A stretch of DNA of 64,000 bases, from the NCBI RefSeq assembly GCF_013167215.1, contig NZ_JABJWY010000038.1:398765-462764 (forward strand). The letters run 5' to 3'. Under the pieces are notes generated by a model. The model made no database searches, was not told the DNA's origin, and was given only the letters and a program-made list of their open reading frames with translations. This document shows positions 62,575 to 64,000 of this stretch, in pieces (positions within the stretch are counted from its first letter, which is position 1; every line of letters begins with the position of its first letter). Position numbers and translations under genes: made by a program. This DNA is from Sphingobacterium prati. Lineage in GTDB: Bacteria; Bacteroidota; Bacteroidia; Sphingobacteriales; Sphingobacteriaceae.

Positions 62575-64000
62575 TTATACTGACTCGTCATTTTCCGTCC
62601 ATTTGCTAGCTTCTCTATAAAACAGGGTATAAGGGTCACTAGGATAAATGGTTGCATCAGGATTATGTCTAAAGGAAACTTCTTGATTGAAAATTTCACG
62701 CAGTATATTCCTTAAAAATTTAACAAAATTCTCTTTCTGGAAGGCCAAAAAGTCCGCGGTTAATATCCCTTCTTTTCCATTAAACAGCGTTCCTTCCTCA
62801 CGCATTTTACGAGCAACATAGAGATGTGGTTCCAGCTGTTTTCGTCCAGTCTTTTGCTCAAATACATAGGCATAGAAAAGTGTTTGTATCAGTGCTTTAT
62901 TCTCTGTATTGGGTGCAAAAACCTGATCCATTTCTTTAAAGATAACAGAATCACCTCCTGTTTTATAATCGACAATCCGACTGATGATCCGATCGTCGTG
63001 CGTGATGACTTCGTCAACACGGTCAATAATGCCGTATAAAGTAACTTGCTCTTCTTTACCATTAATTTCAATGGTAAATGGAAGCGTATAATCGGTATCG
63101 TTTTCCAGCTCTATGATCCGAAAAGCTTTATAGTTGGCTATATCATATTCAAGGTACATTTTGACATATTCACAGGCGATCTTCAACATGATGCGTTGGA
63201 GACTATTTAAATCGCCCATGGAGTTTAATTCCACCTGATATTGAAAACCTATTTCCCGGATAATGTAGGATTCGATCTGATTGAATTGCTGCTGCAGGAT
63301 ATTTGTTGGTGTAAAGTTGTGCTGTCCTTTGAATGGCAGAAAAATCTTTTCCATAACATTGTGAATAACCGTTCCCAGTTTGTTCATTTCAAATTCCTGT
63401 GAAATAGCGGGCGGCTCTTTGATATTTGCAATATGTTTGAGGAAGAATTGCAACGGAGATTGCAGATAAGTCGTCAGTGCCGTTGCTGATATTCTTTTTT
63501 GATCGACAATAAAGTCCTGATACATCTTGGTCCAGACTTCGCCCTGCTTTTCGATAATAATTTCCGTACTTTTGTCGGCAAACTGGATTGTTTGTTGCTG
63601 AATTTTCCGTTCAAAAATAAATTTGCTTTCAAACTCCAGCTGTTTGATGAAGCGACTTTCTTCTCCTGTCGAACTTTCGTCCACCAGTCCATTGTAAAAA
63701 ATATGAATCCCCTCACTGTATTGAAAATGTCTATAAAACAAGTATGCGGATAGTGCATCTTGATTTTCCAATATTGGAAGTCCGTAAGCTCTCCGGAGAC
63801 TATTGGGAATAAAGGTTGGGGAATTGGATGTTTTGGGTAAGATGCCTTCGTTTGCCCCAAGAATATACACGTTATCAAAATTTAAACAGCGACTTTCCAA
63901 AAGTCCCATAATCTGGATCCCTTCTAGTGGATTTCCTTCTATCGCCGAATTGATCGGCGATATGGCTTTCTTGATCAATCCGATCTGAAAGCTGATGCTC
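62575..64000 (-). CDS. PD-(D/E)XK nuclease family protein, AddB-like (partial, 5' end outside the window)
   Basis: The frame is open to the window edge, so the N-terminal part is missing; at least 475 residues are visible. The visible part has a helicase-like C-terminal segment with IQIMGLLESRCLNFDNVYILGANEGILP, then a nuclease domain with FIVDQKRISATALTTYLQSP, GIIDRVDEV and RIVDYKTGGDS, the last giving the Asp and Lys of the PD-(D/E)XK core. This order fits AddB-type recombination subunits. The usual iron-sulfur cysteines are not seen. Confidence 0.85.
   Translation of the reverse strand, partial: SISFQIGLIKKAISPINSAIEGNPLEGIQIMGLLESRCLNFDNVYILGANEGILPKTSNSPTFIPNSLRRAYGLPILENQDALSAYLFYRHFQYSEGIHIFYNGLVDESSTGEESRFIKQLEFESKFIFERKIQQQTIQFADKSTEIIIEKQGEVWTKMYQDFIVDQKRISATALTTYLQSPLQFFLKHIANIKEPPAISQEFEMNKLGTVIHNVMEKIFLPFKGQHNFTPTNILQQQFNQIESYIIREIGFQYQVELNSMGDLNSLQRIMLKIACEYVKMYLEYDIANYKAFRIIELENDTDYTLPFTIEINGKEEQVTLYGIIDRVDEVITHDDRIISRIVDYKTGGDSVIFKEMDQVFAPNTENKALIQTLFYAYVFEQKTGRKQLEPHLYVARKMREEGTLFNGKEGILTADFLAFQKENFVKFLRNILREIFNQEVSFRHNPDATIYPSDPYTLFYREASKWTENDESV

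Overview
The window looks like chromosomal DNA of a Bacteroidota member of the Sphingobacteriaceae, most likely Sphingobacterium or a close relative. The evidence is SusC/SusD outer-membrane pairs, Bacteroidota-type promoters (TTTG, about 20 bases, TAnnTTTG), Bacteroidota-restricted families (DUF4271 next to hemD, DUF5683 after parAB, DUF2911, Porin_10-type porin) and moderate AT richness. No rRNA, CRISPR array, insertion sequence or phage module was seen.

Region 1 (1-16.7 kb) reads as a locus for scavenging peptidoglycan and amino sugars. After the end of one SusC and its SusD partner come a secreted amidase and a lipoprotein NamZ-type exo-muramidase (DUF1343/GH171) followed by a second SusC/SusD pair. 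A second transcription unit holds a calcineurin-like phosphoesterase fused to a PQQ-type propeller, a GH9 hydrolase, a polysaccharide-deacetylase-like domain, the MurNAc-6-phosphate etherase MurQ and a sodium:solute symporter. The likely flow is amide cleavage, release of MurNAc, outer-membrane uptake, inner-membrane uptake, then cytoplasmic conversion to GlcNAc-6-phosphate. The MurNAc kinase is not in the window. The most striking signal is at the GH9/deacetylase junction: an A_AAA_AAG heptamer directly before the GH9 stop, a purine-rich GGGGGAG upstream, a stem-loop downstream and an open -1 frame that enters the deacetylase domain. This resembles the dnaX frameshift signal, but a one-base deletion or an assembly error is also possible.

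Region 2 (16.7-23.0 kb) has purine nucleoside phosphorylase, a porin, five tRNA-Val(UAC) genes in an exact 174-base tandem array and one tRNA-Val(GAC). An accessory-looking stretch follows, with a frameshifted small gene and a NTF2-like/TetR/NAD-epimerase operon under an apparent TetR operator.

Region 3 (23.0-64 kb) is mainly housekeeping: PagL-like deacylase, M16 peptidase, FMN reductase, parAB-DUF5683-dapB-lepB, pdxJ opposite cdaA, DUF2911 protein, sugar MFS transporter, thioesterase/DinB/histidine kinase, gltX, an EmrAB-like pump with a divergent AraC regulator, SNF2 helicase, dapF, a DegP/HtrA protease, a LMW phosphatase, cyclophilin, exonuclease III, Mrp, a GT51 glycosyltransferase, hpt, tag, DUF4271-hemD, a JmjC-like oxygenase and the end of an AddB-like nuclease. 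Convergent gene pairs are often separated by long perfect hairpins. All calls are by eye from sequence; no database search was run.
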